From Phoenix dactylifera (lineage: Eukaryota > Streptophyta > Magnoliopsida > Arecales > Arecaceae), in the NCBI RefSeq assembly GCF_009389715.1, contig NC_052394.1, positions 22,756,899 through 22,820,898 of the forward strand: 64,000 nt of DNA, given 5' to 3'. Position numbers and translations under genes: made by a program. Below, piece by piece: positions 60,906 to 64,000 of this stretch. The number at the start of each line of letters is the position of its first letter. Positions within the stretch are counted from its first letter, which is position 1. The notes below the pieces were generated by a model. It was given only the letters and a program-made list of their open reading frames with translations, searched no databases and was not told the origin of the DNA.

Positions 60906-63900
60906 ATGGACAAGAGCATGCTGGGAGATCTGGACTCGCTTCCCGAGGAGGACAAGATCAGGATGTCCGCCATGATCGACCAGCTCCAGATCCGCGACAG
61001 GTCTTAACCTCCTCCATCGATTCCCCTTTCCTCTTCGGTTATTTTCTCCATCTTTCACTATATCGCTTAATCCTTTGAAATGTTTGATAAATGACATCCT
61101 ATAGTGATCACTGAAGCGTAGAGAGACGTCTTCTCATGCGATTCATCTTTTCTTGGTGTCATCATTTGCATCGATTTTACTTTTTGGTTATCCCCTCGCG
61201 CAATTTATTGAGCAGAATAAACGCATTTTTGAAAACGAAAATAGAAGGGATGCGTTTGCTTTGGCTTGGTTTGTTAGAGTAGGACCAAAAGATTGAATTT
61301 TCGTTCTAGTTAGAGTGGTTTCTGACACAAAAAAGGATAAGTAGAGTGGGTTTAAGAGATTGAATTTTTGGTTGTCTCTTTTTAGTCTCAAAGGTAGGCA
61401 AGTGACATTCAAGGATAAGAAGTCCACTCGCAAGCTGATCTTTTGGTGTCAGCACTTAGCACAATGTGAATGTCAAAATTTTATAGCAGTTATCTATTAG
61501 GAATTCTAGTCATGGAGAGAGAGAGTATTATTCTTGAAAAATGAATCAAACATTATGTAGCAGATGAGATAATTTGCAGTTCCCATTTTGAAAAAGCAAG
61601 GGGTGTGGGAATTACAATAATTAGTGCAAAATTTAGCTCATAGGCCATATTAGAAAGAAGTTTGTGGTGCTCAACTTGCATGTATTAATTCTGCTGTGAC
61701 TATAAGAGCTTTACTTTTGAGCTTTTTGTTCGCGGTATTGGTGACTTTCAAATGTATCCTCTTGGAACTTCTATGACTTTCTTCGTCGACTCTCTTGTTA
61801 TGTAAAGTTTGTATGTAAGTTTGTGTCTTGTGTAACAGCTTCTAGAGTTCAATATTACACTCTTTAATTTCAACAATCAAAATAACAATTTATTCATGGA
61901 AGTCAACTACAAACAATATTTTTCATGTGTTTAGTTAGTTTCAAGAAAAAACTCATATAATTGCCACCTAAAAATTACAATGAAAAGTTTTTGTATTTCC
62001 TAGAACCTGAAAGGCATTTGCAAGGAAACTCATGGGAAAGGAAAAAGAAGATGTAGGTATTCCAAATGGAGTATAAAAAGTGAGTTTTCTCTAAGCGCTT
62101 GGTTCACTATAATCAAATACTGATTCTTAGATTTTTTTTTTCTTCTTTTGTGTGTGTGTGTGTGTGGTTGGTCTATTGGTACCCTTAACTCTTAAGATAG
62201 ATTTTTACGGATAGGTTTTTAGGTTTTTGATGTCTTTTTGTGAAGTGAGAGTTAAGTTCTAATCATTTGACCTCGCAATTTGACCTCAAGAGGTTGAAGT
62301 GAAATTTTTTAAAAAGTTTTGAGGGTATCAGAAGGGTAAATATGCTCAAACTTTAATTGCATATTTCAGAGATGATGTATGCAAAAAAAAGGGAACATAT
62401 CAGAGAGATATATATGTATACATATACATACACATATACATACATGCATACACATATACATACATACATATATATATGTTATATTACCTTTTGTATTTCT
62501 CACTACTCTTGCAGTTAATCTTGCAAGAAAGTCTGTCCGCAGGCAATTGATTTATCATCTAAGCAAATAGGATTGATTTTACTTGGTTCACTTCTTAAGG
62601 TCCATTCATGATATGATTGTTTCAATGATTTTCCGGTAACCAGGGCATATACTGAAGAAAGGTATGATTTTCTATTAGGCTATACATGGTTATGTAGTTG
62701 TTGTTCAGGCATTCAATGTAGATTGCCTACTTTAAATTCAGGGATAACTAGGTTTAGAGGTAGTGTTCTTTCTTGGAAGATGTGGATAAACTTGGACAGT
62801 GCACTATGGCATGTCCAACACAGAGGGGCTCACTTGTAAATAATTGAAAGTTAATTTTCGTACTGGGGGTCTGTTTGGGAAATCAGCAAGATTGGGTTAG
62901 ATTTTCCATTGGATCATGGATTACACAGCCTATTTAATAGATAAGGCCCATATCAACCAAATTCCTCTCTAGCCCAAATCATGTGGGAAAAAAGATCTAT
63001 AGAGGTCCTTTCTTCTTGCTGTCCAACAAGCCCATAATTGGAATTTGGATGAGAACTAAGGCGGGCTTTTAGAGAAAAATGGGCCGGGCAAGCTAACACA
63101 CCCGATTCCTATAGCAAATCCAACCCAATCCTGTTTGATTTCCTAAACAACCCTTGGAGGTGCTGTTATAGTTTCGTTGAACTATGTTACAACTCTAATA
63201 TCGTATTGACTAGCTAGGCATATGGATTGTTTTAGTCAATGGTATCTGTATAATGTACTTACTCTTCTGCTCTTCCACCTGGAATTATCATTCTTAATAT
63301 TACATTTTTGTTTAGCATGGTACAATTTCAAGTTCATTTTGACAAGGTGGGAACACAAGTTGGCTTGCTTTTCCTTGGGGCTGCTTGTCAGTCCACCTGG
63401 TCCTGTCTTCCCAAATAGAAACTCGAGGATGTTATATGGTAGAGCCATTTGCATAAGAATTTATACTCGGTCAGTGCCCATCAAGAATAAACATAAGTTG
63501 GTTCCTAAGTATGGATGGCCAACCACTTGGTGACATGGGCTGTTTCCCACATGTTGCGTAACTAGCATCTGATAATGCTGCTTAACTGCATGGTCACCAA
63601 GTTAAATAACTTGAACGACACCTCTAAGAGATTGGTAGTTTGAGACCTTTTTCAAGTGTACACAGTGACTATCTTTTTATCACTGCTAGTTAGATGACAA
63701 AATAGGCTGTTAGCCTGTTTCTAGTTGGATCTTACTTATTGTTATACTATCTTGCAGTTTAAGAATGTATAATTCGCTGGTAGAGAGATGCTTCTCTGAT
63801 TGTGTGGACAACTTTCGGCGCAAGTCTCTTGATAAGCAGGAAGAGACATGTGTCCGACGATGCGCAGAGAAGTTCTTGAAGCACTCTATGAGGGTTGGAA

Positions 63901-63944
63901 TGAGATTTGCAGAGCTCAACCAGGGTGCTGCCACACAGGATTAG
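60906..63944 (+). CDS. TIM9: mitochondrial intermembrane-space chaperone TIM9
   Basis: Exons 60906-61000 and 63758-63944, joined in phase across a 2757-nt GT-AG intron, encode 93 aa, the usual length of plant TIM9. The twin CX3C motifs are CFSDC and CVRRC, separated by the family-typical 15-16 residues (VDNFRRKSLDKQEET between them). The C-terminus is RFAELNQGAATQD. With TIM10 the protein forms a hexameric chaperone that carries hydrophobic carrier proteins across the intermembrane space; it has no cleavable presequence and is trapped by disulfide formation. The intron splits the codon before SLRMYNSL. The long intron carries a MITE, microsatellites and no other gene. Confidence 0.96.
62151..62166. 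repeat. (TG)n microsatellite in TIM9 intron
   Basis: About eight TG units are read directly. Confidence 0.85.
62404..62478. repeat. compound TATA/CATA-type microsatellite in TIM9 intron
   Basis: A 75-bp stretch alternates ATATAC, ACATAC and ATATAT units. Confidence 0.85.
62867..63153. mobile_element. 287-bp MITE-like element in the TIM9 intron
   Basis: The left end GGGTCTGTTTGGGAAATCA, continuing to GATTGGGTTAGATTT, matches the right end read from the other strand (GGGTTGTTTAGGAAATCA...GATTGGGTTGGATTT). The terminal inverted repeats are thus about 40 bp. The interior is non-coding. No unambiguous target duplication is visible, so I leave the superfamily open (hAT or Harbinger are both possible). 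Confidence 0.65.
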
Positions 63945-64000
63945 TCCCCATGCAAATTCAAAAGAACCAAGTCACTGATTCAGTGATTATTTTTTTTGGA

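Noticed and set aside
3081-62478. CRISPR-like arrays among the many short repeats
   Set aside because: All tandem runs are microsatellites or simple duplications in plant nuclear DNA; there are no regularly spaced repeats with unique spacers.

Overview
This window is nuclear DNA from a flowering plant. Spliced genes have GT-AG introns, the gene families are plant-specific (DYW-type PPR, fasciclin-like arabinogalactan protein, type 2 metallothionein, TON1-recruiting-motif protein), and the introns and spacers are AT-rich and full of small transposons. GC-rich first exons (FLA, O-fucosyltransferase) beside AT-rich spacers, together with an Au-type SINE, suggest a monocot with a moderately large genome. 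A palm would fit, but the species is inference.

Layout: 1-9.3 kb is gene-poor, with repeats and a 455-bp TIR element. 9363-10667 (-) is an intronless FLA4/SOS5-like cell-wall glycoprotein gene. 10.8-14.9 kb is intergenic. 15739-20389 (+) is a four-exon TRM/DUF4378 microtubule-organising gene, which converges on an intronless DYW-class PPR editing factor at 20591-22426 (-). 23548-35657 (-) is a ten-exon GT65-type O-fucosyltransferase whose introns hold two SINEs, a TIR element that lies 3' of the gene, and many microsatellites. 37170-45408 (-) is an eleven-exon ALG5 (dolichyl-phosphate beta-glucosyltransferase) gene with a miniature LTR element (TRIM) in intron 4. A tRNA-Lys(CTT) gene lies head-to-head with it at 45508-45580 (+). 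48655-49715 (+) is a three-exon type 2 metallothionein. 50617-56030 (-) is a sixteen-exon kinesin-10/Kid-like chromokinesin with mitosis-specific activator sites in its promoter. 56403-57247 is a transposon with a 422-bp near-perfect hairpin. 57.3-60.8 kb is repeat-rich spacer. 60906-63944 (+) is a two-exon TIM9.

Exon structures were assembled by hand from reading frame, splice signals and phase. Every multi-exon model closes with an integral codon count: TRM 916 aa, O-fucosyltransferase 563, ALG5 346, MT 77, kinesin 763 and TIM9 93. The genes do not form one pathway. Two are linked by theme to cell division (TRM and the chromokinesin) and three to the secretory pathway or cell wall (FLA4, O-fucosyltransferase, ALG5). 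No convincing new biological system was found. The most unusual structures are the hairpin transposon at 56.4-57.2 kb, a pair of TIR elements with 10-bp target duplications, and a very recent 184-bp duplication next to a 22-nt microexon.
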